Shown here one piece after another: positions 19,478-28,615 of a stretch of DNA of 64,000 bases. Origin of the DNA: Lusitaniella coriacea LEGE 07157 (GTDB lineage: Bacteria; Cyanobacteriota; Cyanobacteriia; Cyanobacteriales; Spirulinaceae); assembly GCF_015207425.1 (NCBI RefSeq), contig NZ_JADEWZ010000015.1, positions 1 through 64,000 on the forward strand, read 5' to 3'. Below the pieces are notes generated by a model that worked only from the letters and a program-made list of their open reading frames with translations, had not been told where the DNA came from and did no database searches. The translations under genes and the position numbers were made by a program. Within the stretch, counting starts at the first letter, position 1, and the number at the start of each line of letters is the position of its first letter.

Positions 19478-20020
19478 TCAAGGAATCGTTTCATTCAAAA
19501 ACGCGATCGCCTCTTCGCACCAAGCTAACCACTCCCGTTCGTAGCGCATTCCCCAACGCAACGTTAAGTAGCGGAATCGATTATCTTGACTCAGTTGATC
19601 GGGGGTGTGGAAATAGCGTTGCTCAATTTCTTGATATTCGATCAGGCGGTTTTGATGTTGGTGGCGATGTCTCTCCAACTCAGCCGCGATCGCGGTTTTA
19701 TCCGCGAGATGTCCGGCAAAGAGCTTGACCAATAGCTCATCCTTCACCGGCGCAATTTTGGCAGGTTTCGCAATCCAATCGCTTAAAAACTGCTGTCCCT
19801 TCTCCGTGACAATATATAGCTTTTTATCGGGACGACTCTCCTGGACAACCCTCTCTACACTGACCAACCCCTCTTCCTCTAATTTGGTGAGTTCTCGGTA
19901 AATCTGTTGGTGAGTTGCTCGCCAAAAAAAACCAACGGAACCGTCAAACCGCTTCGCCAGATCGTAGCCGCTGCAAGTCTTTTCAATTAAAGCAGACAAA
20001 ATTGCGTGAGTGAGTGCCAT
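19478..20020 (-). CDS. PadR-family transcriptional regulator
   Basis: The 180-residue protein has an N-terminal winged helix (HAILSALIEKTCSGYDLAKRF ... HQQIYRELTKLEEEGLVS), with basic wing PDKKLYIVTEKG, and a C-terminal helical dimerisation domain. PadR proteins repress neighbouring genes until an effector binds. The gene is divergent from the monooxygenase-like gene at 20115, with 94 bp between them that carry repeated TGCATAT motifs, so autoregulation and control of that neighbour are likely. Confidence 0.9.
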   Translation of the reverse strand: MALTHAILSALIEKTCSGYDLAKRFDGSVGFFWRATHQQIYRELTKLEEEGLVSVERVVQESRPDKKLYIVTEKGQQFLSDWIAKPAKIAPVKDELLVKLFAGHLADKTAIAAELERHRHQHQNRLIEYQEIEQRYFHTPDQLSQDNRFRYLTLRWGMRYEREWLAWCEEAIAFLNETIP

Positions 20021-20038
20021 GATCTTTACTCAATTTGT

Positions 20039-20079
20039 TGCATATAAGCTAAAATGAATATGCACTTAATTGCATATAA
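20039..20079. promoter_or_regulatory. Candidate PadR operator
   Basis: ATATGCA-N6-TGCATAT is a perfect inverted repeat at 20058-20077, and TGCATATAA occurs both at 20039-20047 and at 20071-20079 (32-bp period). The block fills the space between the divergent padR-like gene and its neighbour. Confidence 0.55.
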
Positions 20080-20114
20080 ACCAAAAACGCCAATTTAATT
20101 TGAGAGGTATTCTC

Positions 20115-20609
20115 ATGGTTTTCATCTCAGCAACTCGCCTTCACTTGCGGACTCGTCTCTATATTCCCCTATTTCTGTGGCATACGTTCCTGATTCAACG
20201 GCAAATGAGAAAAAAACCCGGCTTTCTAGGCGGTAAATTGCTAGCAGATGCGAACAGGGTTTACTGGACGCTGACTGTTTGGGAGGAAGCCGCAGCCATG
20301 AAACATCTGCGAGATGCAGGCGCGCACAAACGAGCGATGTCTTATCTGCAAAAGTGGGTCGATGAGAGTTCTGTTGTCCATTGGTATCAAGATTCGCCAG
20401 AAATTCCAAGTTTCGCCGAAGTTCATCAGAAGATGCTTGAAGACGGTCATTTCAGTCGGCTCAAAAATCCTTCCGACAAGCACAATCGCCGCGATATTCC
20501 GGCTCCTGTCTCGACGCGATCTGCGCTCGCACTGCAACCTTACCAAGAGGGTCAATCGCGATCGAGAAAGTGCAATATTAAAATCGACCGCGATCGCGCT
20601 CTATTCTAA
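20115..20609 (+). CDS. Uncharacterised monooxygenase-like (dimeric barrel) protein
   Basis: The protein (164 residues from ATG 20115) contains FISATRLHLRTRLYIPLFLWHTF, GFLGGKLLADANRVYWTLTVWE and AMKHLRDAGAHKRAMSYLQKW, a pattern seen in small proteins related to antibiotic-biosynthesis monooxygenases. No cofactor residues can be named. GAGAGG at 20102-20107 supports this start over the earlier in-frame start at 20070. The last 30 residues are Arg-rich and include HIP1-derived codons, suggesting an extended tail. Probably controlled by the divergent PadR regulator. Confidence 0.72.
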   Translation: MVFISATRLHLRTRLYIPLFLWHTFLIQRQMRKKPGFLGGKLLADANRVYWTLTVWEEAAAMKHLRDAGAHKRAMSYLQKWVDESSVVHWYQDSPEIPSFAEVHQKMLEDGHFSRLKNPSDKHNRRDIPAPVSTRSALALQPYQEGQSRSRKCNIKIDRDRALF

Positions 20610-20740
20610 GCCACCCCCAAGTATCGACGAAAATAGCGTTACTCATTACTGTAAGGAAGCAAAGGGTCGCGCAGTTTTGTCTTAGCCAGAGAACCAATCC
20701 TCAATCTCTAAGTCTCGGAACCCTAACTTTTTTTTCGACA

Positions 20741-20811
20741 TTCACAAAATATTCACAGAAATTTTTTCCAGATTGTCCGGTTGACTTCTCCGTGGCTTGA
20801 AAGAGTAAATA
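20741..20811 (+). promoter_or_regulatory. Candidate promoter region of the DUF4347 gene
   Basis: TTCAC occurs at 20741 and 20752, an 11-bp direct repeat that could bind a response regulator. TTGACT at 20781-20786 and TAAATA at 20806-20811 (19-bp gap) are a possible -35/-10 pair. Confidence 0.35.
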
Positions 20812-20845
20812 AGTAACTCTTTATACACGAGAGAGGCACAAACGC

Positions 20846-23800
20846 ATGGAATCCATCGAACCCACGCACCTATTCACAAAGCCGGGAGAGCAAGGAACAG
20901 CTTTCCTCTCTGACATACAAGGTCAACTGAGTAACGATTGGCACAATTCTTCCTCTCAATTGATTAATTGGTTTGAGGTTGAACCGACGCTATTTTCCCC
21001 CAAGCAGGGGGGAGGCGAGGAAATTTCCAATGTGCAATCTTCTCTCGATCCTCTCACAGGGCGCGATCTTCGCCCATCAAATTTTTCTCCTTCCTCAACT
21101 CTTGTCTTCATCGACGCGACGGTGGGGGATATTGAAACGCTAATCGCAGGGGTTCAACCGGGTGCGGAAGTGGTGATTCTCGACGGGAATCGGGATGGAA
21201 TTGAGCAAATTAGCGAAACTTTGGCGCAACGCCAGGGAATTGAGAGCGTTCAAATTCTCTCTCACGGGAGTGCGGGACAAGTGCGATTGGGTTCTGGGGA
21301 TTTGAGTTCGGGAACGCTGCAACGGTATGCTTCTCAACTGCAACAGTGGCAAAATGCGCTGACGGATAATGCCGATATTCTCTTTTATGGTTGCAATTTG
21401 GCGGCTGATGGGACTGGGATGCAGTTTATCGAGCAATTCTCTCACCTCACGGGGGCAGATGTCGCCGCTTCTAATGATTTAACCGGGAGTAACCGTTTGG
21501 GGGGAGATTGGGATTTGGAGGTGTTTACCGGAACGATTGAATCTGACCTCGCGTTGCAAATTTGGGCGCAATCCGCTTACCGTGCGGTTTTGGATACGAC
21601 AACGGATTTGCAGGCGAACGCAGCGAGTTATTTAGGTGGTGTGGGGGACGATTCGGGAACGGCGGTGGAAATTGCCCCGGATAATACCATTCTCCTGGCA
21701 GGGACGATAAATGGTCAAGGTCAAGTGACGCGCCTCGCCTCGAACGGACAAACGGTTTTGGCGACCTATAGCGTGGGTTCCAATGTCAAGGATATGGATG
21801 TCAATCGCAGCAATGGCACGATTACTGTTGTGGGGGATTCTGGCGTAACGTCTCTCGATAGCAATGGAACAGTTCTGTGGAGTCAAGGGTTGAGTGGGGG
21901 GATGAATACTCGCCGGGTAGCGGTTGCGCAGGATGGAACGGTTGCGGTGTTGGAGTCGAACAATAGTTTTAGTAATCAGGTGACGGTGTTCGCGGCGACG
22001 GGAACGCAGTTGGGGAGTTTCACGATTAATCAAACGTCACAGGATAAGAGTGTTGATGATATTGCGATTGATAGCAATACGGGTTCGGTGTTTGTTGCGG
22101 GTTTTCGGCAGGTTGCATCCAATCTTCAATTACCTCTATTTCGCAGCTACGATTACTCTGGTGGCGTGAAGTGGCGTAATTATGAGTTTTCAAACTCTCA
22201 AGCGTTTTCCAAGGGCGATACGGCGGATACGCGAGGTCTTCGAGTGGCGATGGGACGGGATGGAATGCTCTATTACGCGGGAAGTTTGGATGGCGGAACG
22301 ACGGTTTATCGCCGAAATTCCCAAGATATCAATCAAAATGCGTCCTACAACGTGAATATCGACAATTATACGAATACCTCGAATACGAATTCCGGGAAGT
22401 TTGGTTATTTTGCTCGCGTGAATCCGTCAACGGGGGAGGTGTTGAAGGGACAGTACGCGGTGAATCGCCTCTCTAGCGGGAGGGGAAATTCTTTTGGGAT
22501 TAATGCGATTACTGCGGATGAAAGCGGACAGGTATTTATTGGGGGGAGTTCTGCGGCTTCGGTGAAGCATCGCGATGAATTGAAGATTAACGGAACTGCG
22601 GTGGGGAATTATACGAATGGGGAGGGTGCGGTAATTGCCATTAGTGCCGATTTTACCAGTCGGGAGTTAGTGGCGGTATGGGCGGGGAATGGTGCGGTTG
22701 CTGCGTCGGGGGTGAATGGGATTGCGGTGGGAAATGGAATTCGCGCGATCGCGTCCACGGCAAGCGGGAGTATGATAACGGTTAATCCCGTACAAGGAAC
22801 CCTCGGTGGCGGGAAGGATGCGTTCTTTTCGATTTGGGGAAACGCCACAACCCCAACGCCAGAAATTTCGATTAGCGATGTCACCGTGACGGAAGGGGAT
22901 GGGGGGACGTTGAATGCGGAGTTGACTGTCAGTCTTTCCCAAAATCCTACGAACGATATTACTGTGGATTTTGTCACAGAATCCGGAACGGCTACCCCAG
23001 GGAGTGACTATGAACATCAGGGGGGAACGCTAACGTTTGTTCCGGGAGGAAACCTCACGCAAACCATTCGCATTGCGATTACTGGGGATACAGATGTGGA
23101 GGAGAACGAAACCTTTTTCGTCAATCTCAGCAACGAGAGTTCCAATGCAACGATTGCCGATAACCAAGGCGTTGGCACGATTTTAAATAACGATTCTACT
23201 CCACCCACACCACCCATCAACCCTAACGACAATAACGATTCTACTCCGTTAACCCCCGATCCAACGCCAACAGTTAACCCTAATACGAATAACGAAATGC
23301 CGATTATCAATGGGATTGCAAATATTACCGTCGATCCGACGGTTACGCCTAGTGTAACAGTGGATGGGAGCGCTGCCTTCCGCGATGCAGGCGCAACTGC
23401 CGATGCTTTAGTCTACTCGATCGCGGGCAACACGAATGCGGAATTATTCAACCGTCCTCCCACGCTTCATCCTGCAACGGGGGAAATTGCCTTAGATTTT
23501 CATCCCCAAGCAGTGGGAACGAGCGAAATTACTCTTCGGGGAATGGATACATCGGGTTTATTTATAGAAACGATGTTTAAGGTTCAAGTGGGTTCGCAAA
23601 ATTCTCCATCAATTGAGAGAGAAGGAAATTCACCTCACCGCCTCCGCATTCCTCAAGTCGAAACCAACAATTTTACACCCAATTACACGCAATCAAATTT
23701 TGAGATTAGCCGAGAAGTAAGTGAAGGTAATTCATTGATTGAGATTGAGTCAATTGAAAGTAATGAGAAATTAAGCCCTGACGAAACAGGTATTGGTTTT

Positions 23801-24199
23801 GTTCCCAATCTAGCAGTCGATTTTTCATCTATACTTTCCCAAGTCTCAACTCAATCCGGCAATCTAAATTTAAGTGGATTTTTGTTCAAAACATTTGCTA
23901 AACTATCTCCAGAAAAAATAACCGCGATCGATCCAGAAATCTTATCTGCTTTGGCGTTAGTTTTCCTCGGTCACTTGGGTATATTAAGTACAAGACCGCT
24001 ACCCCAAATGTCCCTCAAGCCAAGAAACTGGAACGATAAAAAGCGGAAAGCCAGCGTGCAATCTCCAATTTTCCCCTTAACAGCAACAACAAGCGAGGAA
24101 TTCTACGGCTGGGACTTTACTGAAATTGACGAAAACGATCTATTTGGATTGCAAAACCCTGAAGATAAACTCATCTCTCAATCTTCTCAATTAGCTTAA
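20846..24199 (+). CDS. Large exported protein: DUF4347, Calx-beta, cadherin-like
   Basis: The 1117-residue protein has no Sec signal. A DUF4347 domain spans about 85-255 (STLVFIDATVGDIETLIAG ... ILSHGSAGQ ... LFYGCNLAADGTG). About 255-665 is a beta-rich, propeller-like region with repeated Asn/Gly strands. A Calx-beta domain covers about 672-780 (VTEGDGGTLNAELTVSL ... ENETFFVNLSN), followed by a Pro/Asn-rich linker and a cadherin-like domain (about 820-920). A short hydrophobic stretch (ILSALALVFLGHLGIL) lies near 1030. DUF4347 at the head of large calcium-binding adhesins is common in cyanobacteria and related type I secretion substrates. The exporter genes follow on the same strand, so this is probably a cell-surface or released substrate. 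GAGAGAGG precedes the ATG. Confidence 0.88.
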   Translation: MESIEPTHLFTKPGEQGTAFLSDIQGQLSNDWHNSSSQLINWFEVEPTLFSPKQGGGEEISNVQSSLDPLTGRDLRPSNFSPSSTLVFIDATVGDIETLIAGVQPGAEVVILDGNRDGIEQISETLAQRQGIESVQILSHGSAGQVRLGSGDLSSGTLQRYASQLQQWQNALTDNADILFYGCNLAADGTGMQFIEQFSHLTGADVAASNDLTGSNRLGGDWDLEVFTGTIESDLALQIWAQSAYRAVLDTTTDLQANAASYLGGVGDDSGTAVEIAPDNTILLAGTINGQGQVTRLASNGQTVLATYSVGSNVKDMDVNRSNGTITVVGDSGVTSLDSNGTVLWSQGLSGGMNTRRVAVAQDGTVAVLESNNSFSNQVTVFAATGTQLGSFTINQTSQDKSVDDIAIDSNTGSVFVAGFRQVASNLQLPLFRSYDYSGGVKWRNYEFSNSQAFSKGDTADTRGLRVAMGRDGMLYYAGSLDGGTTVYRRNSQDINQNASYNVNIDNYTNTSNTNSGKFGYFARVNPSTGEVLKGQYAVNRLSSGRGNSFGINAITADESGQVFIGGSSAASVKHRDELKINGTAVGNYTNGEGAVIAISADFTSRELVAVWAGNGAVAASGVNGIAVGNGIRAIASTASGSMITVNPVQGTLGGGKDAFFSIWGNATTPTPEISISDVTVTEGDGGTLNAELTVSLSQNPTNDITVDFVTESGTATPGSDYEHQGGTLTFVPGGNLTQTIRIAITGDTDVEENETFFVNLSNESSNATIADNQGVGTILNNDSTPPTPPINPNDNNDSTPLTPDPTPTVNPNTNNEMPIINGIANITVDPTVTPSVTVDGSAAFRDAGATADALVYSIAGNTNAELFNRPPTLHPATGEIALDFHPQAVGTSEITLRGMDTSGLFIETMFKVQVGSQNSPSIEREGNSPHRLRIPQVETNNFTPNYTQSNFEISREVSEGNSLIEIESIESNEKLSPDETGIGFVPNLAVDFSSILSQVSTQSGNLNLSGFLFKTFAKLSPEKITAIDPEILSALALVFLGHLGILSTRPLPQMSLKPRNWNDKKRKASVQSPIFPLTATTSEEFYGWDFTEIDENDLFGLQNPEDKLISQSSQLA

Positions 24200-24259
24200 T
24201 TCTCGCTCTCCATTGAAAATCGAGAATTATTGAATGTAACCCTTACAGATTTACCAGAC

Positions 24260-24997
24260 ATGACTGCACACACTCTCTCGCAAGTTCAAGGGCAAGTTTG
24301 TATTGCCGATCGCGTTTTTAATGCTGAAGAAGTTGTCGCGTTGATGGAAAAACATCAACTCATGCCGCACCTAACGCGCGAGGTCATTATCGATCGCGCG
24401 ATTGAAGCCATTTCCGTTACTCCTAAAGAAATCGCTTTTGCCTACTCCAACTTCTTTGCACAACGTCGATTAAGTCCGCCAGAATTACAACAATTTTGGT
24501 TACAACAACAAGGCTTAAGTCAAGCGCAACTACAGCAAAAATTAATGCGTGACTTGAAAATTCATAAATTCAAACAGGAAAATTGGGGTTCTCAACTTCC
24601 CGGATATTTCCTGCAACGCAAAACAGATTTAGATCGAGTTGTTTACTCCTTAGTTCGTACCAACAGTCTGATGATTGCTCAAGAACTTTACTTCCGCATC
24701 CAAGCAGGAGAAGCTTCTTTTGCAGAAATTTCGCGTCAATATTCTATCGGTTCGGAATCGCAAACGAACGGAATTGTGGGCCCTGTTGAATTGTCTCGTC
24801 TCGACCCAACTTTAGCTGGAATTCTCGCTAAAAGTTATGTGGGAAAACTGCTTCCTCCCGTGCAACTCGGCGAATGGATTGTCATTATTCGCTTAGAAGA
24901 ACAAATGCTTGCTCAACTCGATTCGGCAATGGAACAGCGATTGTTAGATGAGTTATTCGAGCAATGGGTGGGGGAATCAGTGAACAGTCATCAGTAG
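24260..24997 (+). CDS. Parvulin-type peptidyl-prolyl isomerase-like protein
   Basis: The protein (245 residues) has an N-terminal helical SurA-like region (EVVALMEKHQLMPHLTREVIID ... AQLQQKLMRDLKIHKFKQ) and a C-terminal rotamase-like domain (MIAQELYFRIQAGEASFAEISRQYS ... GPVELSRLDPTLAGIL ... LLPPVQLGEWIVIIRLEE). No signal peptide is visible, so it likely works in the cytosol, perhaps holding the substrate unfolded before export. It sits 60 bp after the putative substrate gene and before the exporter genes. Start is uncertain: TTG 24230 in the same frame is an alternative. Rotamase activity is inferred from the family only. Confidence 0.82.
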   Translation: MTAHTLSQVQGQVCIADRVFNAEEVVALMEKHQLMPHLTREVIIDRAIEAISVTPKEIAFAYSNFFAQRRLSPPELQQFWLQQQGLSQAQLQQKLMRDLKIHKFKQENWGSQLPGYFLQRKTDLDRVVYSLVRTNSLMIAQELYFRIQAGEASFAEISRQYSIGSESQTNGIVGPVELSRLDPTLAGILAKSYVGKLLPPVQLGEWIVIIRLEEQMLAQLDSAMEQRLLDELFEQWVGESVNSHQ

Positions 24998-25010
24998 GAA
25001 GACAATTACC

Positions 25011-25225
25011 AATTTACGCCTAATGTGGATTAAACCGATTCACTAAGATATCCAACCCACCTTGAATTCAAATTCAAGGCTAATAACTCAAGTCTATTCA
25101 AATGGACTCATACTTGTGAAATAAGAAGTTGACGATAAAGTCATCTTGAGATGACTTAGGCTATTAGCCAAGAACTTGAGTTCTTGGCGGTTGGAGGAAA
25201 CAAACGATTCACATTAAGCGTAATT
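25011..25225. mobile_element. MITE-like multi-hairpin element with terminal inverted repeats
   Basis: Ends match as imperfect inverted repeats: AATTTACGCCTAATGTGGAT (25011-25030) against the complement of 25207-25225. Inside, TCCAACC (25051-25057) pairs with GGTTGGA (25189-25195), enclosing three perfect 9-bp hairpins (25060-25079, 25138-25157, 25168-25187), one imperfect hairpin (25091-25108) and a possible TAATA/TATTA-type closing stem. The last hairpin reads CCAAGAACT-TG-AGTTCTTGG. No open frame. It could be a non-autonomous transposon or a structured RNA; both fit. Confidence 0.65.
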
Positions 25226-25289
25226 TTGAAAATGAATTGATGGCTTGATTCTACTGCTTACTACCTATTGCCTCTTTCTTTGAACTCTA

Positions 25290-28200
25290 ATGACTGTTAA
25301 TTCTCCAAACATTCAAGAATTTCTTGCTGTCGTTCCACCCTTTAATCGACTGTCGAATAAAGTGTTGATTCAAATCGCAAAAAAATTTGAAGTGCGACGC
25401 TATTCAATGGGTGAAGAAATCGCCATTGGCACGATGCTACCGTCGGAAATCGCCATTGTCTACCAGGGTAATGTGCGCTTGTTGGGGTACGAGCCTAATA
25501 CCCAAATGCCGATCGCGCTGACGTTACTCGAACCGGGCGAAATGGTAGGATGGGCGGGACTCATACGCGGTATTCCCACCGAAACCGCGATCGCGTCTAC
25601 CGATCTTCTCACACTCACCCTCCCAGCAGAAGACTTTTTGGGACTCCTTCGCAAACATCCCATTCTCGCAGAATATTTTCAGGAAACTCCCGCACTGAAC
25701 GAGACATTTGAATTTTTACATCAGGCTGTGCAGCAACAAGCCAAGCTTATTGAGAATGTGCAGAGACTTGCTTTAGAAGTCCATTCCAACACAATTGTCT
25801 GCAACCTCCCTCCTGGTAAATCTCTAGAAAAGCACCTCGATTCCGAACGGTTGTGGTTTCTTAGTAGCGGACGCATTTCCGGGAAGCGTCGCGAATTACC
25901 TCCAGGAAGTCCCCTAAACCGCGACTTCAGCGAGGGGTTAAAAGTGGCGGGAGATCGTCCCGCGCGCCTGATTGGGCTTCCTAAGTCAGTTATCAGTCAT
26001 CAGCGCCTGACGGCAAGGCAGATGGCAGATGGCAGTAGGCAGATGGGAAAAACCCACGCCGACAAAGAAAGGGAGGAAGTTTCTGAAGAGTCATCAGTCA
26101 ACAGTGGAGAGGACAGACGGGGGGAGGAAGATGCGGAGACACGGGGAGGGGGAGACACGGAGAGTAATGGTAGGGGTGCAATGCTTGCGCCTAGAGACTC
26201 CACACCCCATCAAAATTATCCCTTCTTTCGAGGTCGAAGAGGCGCGGTTGATGCGACATTAGCCTGTTTTACCATGCTGGCGCAATATTTCCGCATTCCC
26301 TTCCGGCGAGAGATCGTACAGCGTCTTCTCATAGAACAGATGCAGCGTCGCGGAAGTTTATCCCTGAATGCTTGCGGTTCCGTTGCGGAATTGATGGGGT
26401 TGAATATCCAACTCTTGCAGGTTCCCCCCTCCGCCGTGACGCGCCTTCATCCCCCTGCGTTGATTTATTGGGAAGATAGTGTTGCTATTTTATACGAAGC
26501 GCGCGATCGCGTGATGGTTATTGCCAATCCCAGAGAAGGGATTGAAACCTATTCCCCCGAAGAATTTATTGAAAAATGGGATAAACGGGGACAAGTTTTG
26601 CTCCTCCAACCGGGTAAAGAAACACCCCAACAGCATTTTGGCTGGCAATGGTTCCTTCCCGCACTTTTTAAATATCGCAAAGTTCTCTTCCTGGTTTTAC
26701 TGGCATCCTTTTTCGTTCAACTCTTTGGGCTGGCAAACCCTCTCATTATTCAACTGATTATCGATCAAGTTATTGTTAAAGGCAGCTTCGATACTTTAGA
26801 TACATTAGGTATTTTTCTCCTCGCTGTCGCCGTCTTTGAAGCCCTGTTAAGCAGCCTGCGAACCTACTTATTTGTTGATACCACAAATCGCATCGATCTC
26901 ACCCTCGGAACAAAAATAATCGACCGCCTTTTACGCCTCCCACTGCGCTATTTTGAACGGCGACCCGTTGGCGAGCTTTCGAGTCGAATCAACGAATTAG
27001 AAAACATCCGATCTTTCCTTACTGGAACTGCCCTAACTGCTGTCTTAGATGCAGTATTTTCCGTAATTTATGTGATTGTAATGCTATTTTATAGCTGGAA
27101 ACTTACGATCGTCGCCCTATCAACAATTCCCATATTTGTTCTGATTGCTGCATTCTTCTCGCCCATCGTCCGCAAACAACTGCGAACCAAAGCCGAACGC
27201 AATGCCAAGACTCAATCTTACCTTGTTGAAGTGGTATCGGGAATTCAAACCGTAAAAGCCCAAAATATTGAATCGCGATCGCGCTGGCGCTGGCAAGACT
27301 ATTATGCTCGTTACGTCACCGCAGGCTTCAGAACGGTTATTACCTCAACGACTGCCAGTGCAATTAGTAACTTCCTCAATAAATTCTCCGGTTTATTAGT
27401 CCTTTGGTTCGGTGCATCTCTCGTTCTGAAAGGACAACTCACCTTGGGTGAATTAATCGCTTTTCGGATTATTGCCAGCTACGTCACCGGGCCTGTTCTT
27501 CGTCTCGGTCAATTGTGGCAAAATTTTCAAGAAACGGCATTGTCATTGGAGCGAATTGCTGATATAATAGATACACCCCAAGAAGCAGAAAAGGATCGTC
27601 GTAATATTCCCATGCCGAACCTCCAGGGTGCGGTGAAATATGAAAATATTTCCTTCCGTTTCAGAAGCGGCGATACGCTACAACTCGATAATGTTAACCT
27701 AGAAGTTAAAGCCGGACAATTTGTAGGAATTGTTGGACAAAGTGGTGCGGGAAAAAGTACGCTAACCAAACTATTAGTCCGCCTTTACGAACCCGACGCA
27801 GGTCGCATCTCCATCGATAATTACGACATTAGTAAAGTCGAACTTTATTCCCTGCGGCGACAACTGGGTGTCGTTCCCCAAGACACCTTATTATTCGACG
27901 GAACTGTTGAAGACAACATTCGCCTAACCAATCCAGACGCAACTACCGAAGAAGTGATTGAAGCGGCGAAAATTGCTGCGGCACACGACTTCATCATGAA
28001 CTTACCCAACGGTTACGATACGCGAGTGGGAGAACGGGGTTCCGCCCTTTCCGGGGGACAACGACAAAGAATCGCGATCGCGCGAACCATCCTGCAAAAC
28101 CCACAACTCCTGATCCTCGACGAAGCCACAAGCGCCCTCGACTACCCCACCGAACGCCAGGTGTGCGAAAATCTCGCCCGCGCCTTTGCCAACACCACCG

Positions 28201-28361
28201 TCTTTTTCATCACCCATCGCCTGGGAACCGTCAAAAACGCCGATCTCATCGTCGTTATGGACAAAGGGAACGTCGCCGAACAAGGCAACCACGCCGAACT
28301 CATGGCAATGAAAGGGCGCTATTACTGCCTCTACCAGCATCAAGATTTTGTCACAAGATAG
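25290..28361 (+). CDS. Type I secretion ABC exporter with cNMP-binding and inactive C39 domains
   Basis: This 1023-residue HlyB-class exporter is an inner-membrane ATPase that drives unfolded substrates through a tripartite channel. Order: cyclic-nucleotide-binding-like domain (about 10-150), linker (230-305), C39-like domain (about 308-445), six-helix membrane domain (about 465-740), nucleotide-binding domain (about 790-1020) with Walker A GQSGAGKST, signature LSGGQRQRIAIAR, Walker B LLILDEATSALD and H-loop ITHR. In the C39 domain the catalytic Cys position is Ala (DATLACF where active enzymes have ECG or DCG), and the His region lacks His, so it is a substrate-docking C39-like domain, not a protease. 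The linker DNA 26000-26210 consists of genome-wide dispersed repeats read in frame. Start ATG 25290. Confidence 0.93.
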   Translation: MTVNSPNIQEFLAVVPPFNRLSNKVLIQIAKKFEVRRYSMGEEIAIGTMLPSEIAIVYQGNVRLLGYEPNTQMPIALTLLEPGEMVGWAGLIRGIPTETAIASTDLLTLTLPAEDFLGLLRKHPILAEYFQETPALNETFEFLHQAVQQQAKLIENVQRLALEVHSNTIVCNLPPGKSLEKHLDSERLWFLSSGRISGKRRELPPGSPLNRDFSEGLKVAGDRPARLIGLPKSVISHQRLTARQMADGSRQMGKTHADKEREEVSEESSVNSGEDRRGEEDAETRGGGDTESNGRGAMLAPRDSTPHQNYPFFRGRRGAVDATLACFTMLAQYFRIPFRREIVQRLLIEQMQRRGSLSLNACGSVAELMGLNIQLLQVPPSAVTRLHPPALIYWEDSVAILYEARDRVMVIANPREGIETYSPEEFIEKWDKRGQVLLLQPGKETPQQHFGWQWFLPALFKYRKVLFLVLLASFFVQLFGLANPLIIQLIIDQVIVKGSFDTLDTLGIFLLAVAVFEALLSSLRTYLFVDTTNRIDLTLGTKIIDRLLRLPLRYFERRPVGELSSRINELENIRSFLTGTALTAVLDAVFSVIYVIVMLFYSWKLTIVALSTIPIFVLIAAFFSPIVRKQLRTKAERNAKTQSYLVEVVSGIQTVKAQNIESRSRWRWQDYYARYVTAGFRTVITSTTASAISNFLNKFSGLLVLWFGASLVLKGQLTLGELIAFRIIASYVTGPVLRLGQLWQNFQETALSLERIADIIDTPQEAEKDRRNIPMPNLQGAVKYENISFRFRSGDTLQLDNVNLEVKAGQFVGIVGQSGAGKSTLTKLLVRLYEPDAGRISIDNYDISKVELYSLRRQLGVVPQDTLLFDGTVEDNIRLTNPDATTEEVIEAAKIAAAHDFIMNLPNGYDTRVGERGSALSGGQRQRIAIARTILQNPQLLILDEATSALDYPTERQVCENLARAFANTTVFFITHRLGTVKNADLIVVMDKGNVAEQGNHAELMAMKGRYYCLYQHQDFVTR

Positions 28362-28615
28362 CGTCGTCGGACAGACGCGGGGATGGGGAGACACGGTGAC
28401 ACGGAGAGAAATTGGCAACTTTTTTAAAACTCTATTTCCTGTTCCCTATTCCCTCAACTGATAACGAGTAGGGTGGGCGATGCCCACCAGCCCAAAGTTA
28501 GTGTATTAGGTTTAGTCAATTCATCTGTCGCTCAAAACCTGCCCGAACCCTTACTCCGGGCGCAAGCATTGCGCCTCTACAAATCAATTCTGCGTCTAAT
28601 AACTAAAAACGAGCC
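28362..28615. repeat. Repeat-rich gap between exporter and adaptor genes
   Basis: This 254-bp stretch contains GGGGAGACACGGTGACACGG, TATTCCCTATTCCCT-type text, a GGTGGGC/GCCCACC hairpin near 28470 and the GCGCAAGCATTGCGC repeat at 28556-28580. No gene and no clear promoter. Confidence 0.55.

Noticed and set aside
25011-25225. Structured element as a tRNA or known riboswitch
   Set aside because: No anticodon arm or T-loop, and no match to a riboswitch core I can recognise; terminal inverted repeats favour a mobile element.
24998-25289. A cas or toxin gene next to the secretion genes
   Set aside because: No open frame of useful length; the gap is the hairpin element and AT-rich spacer.
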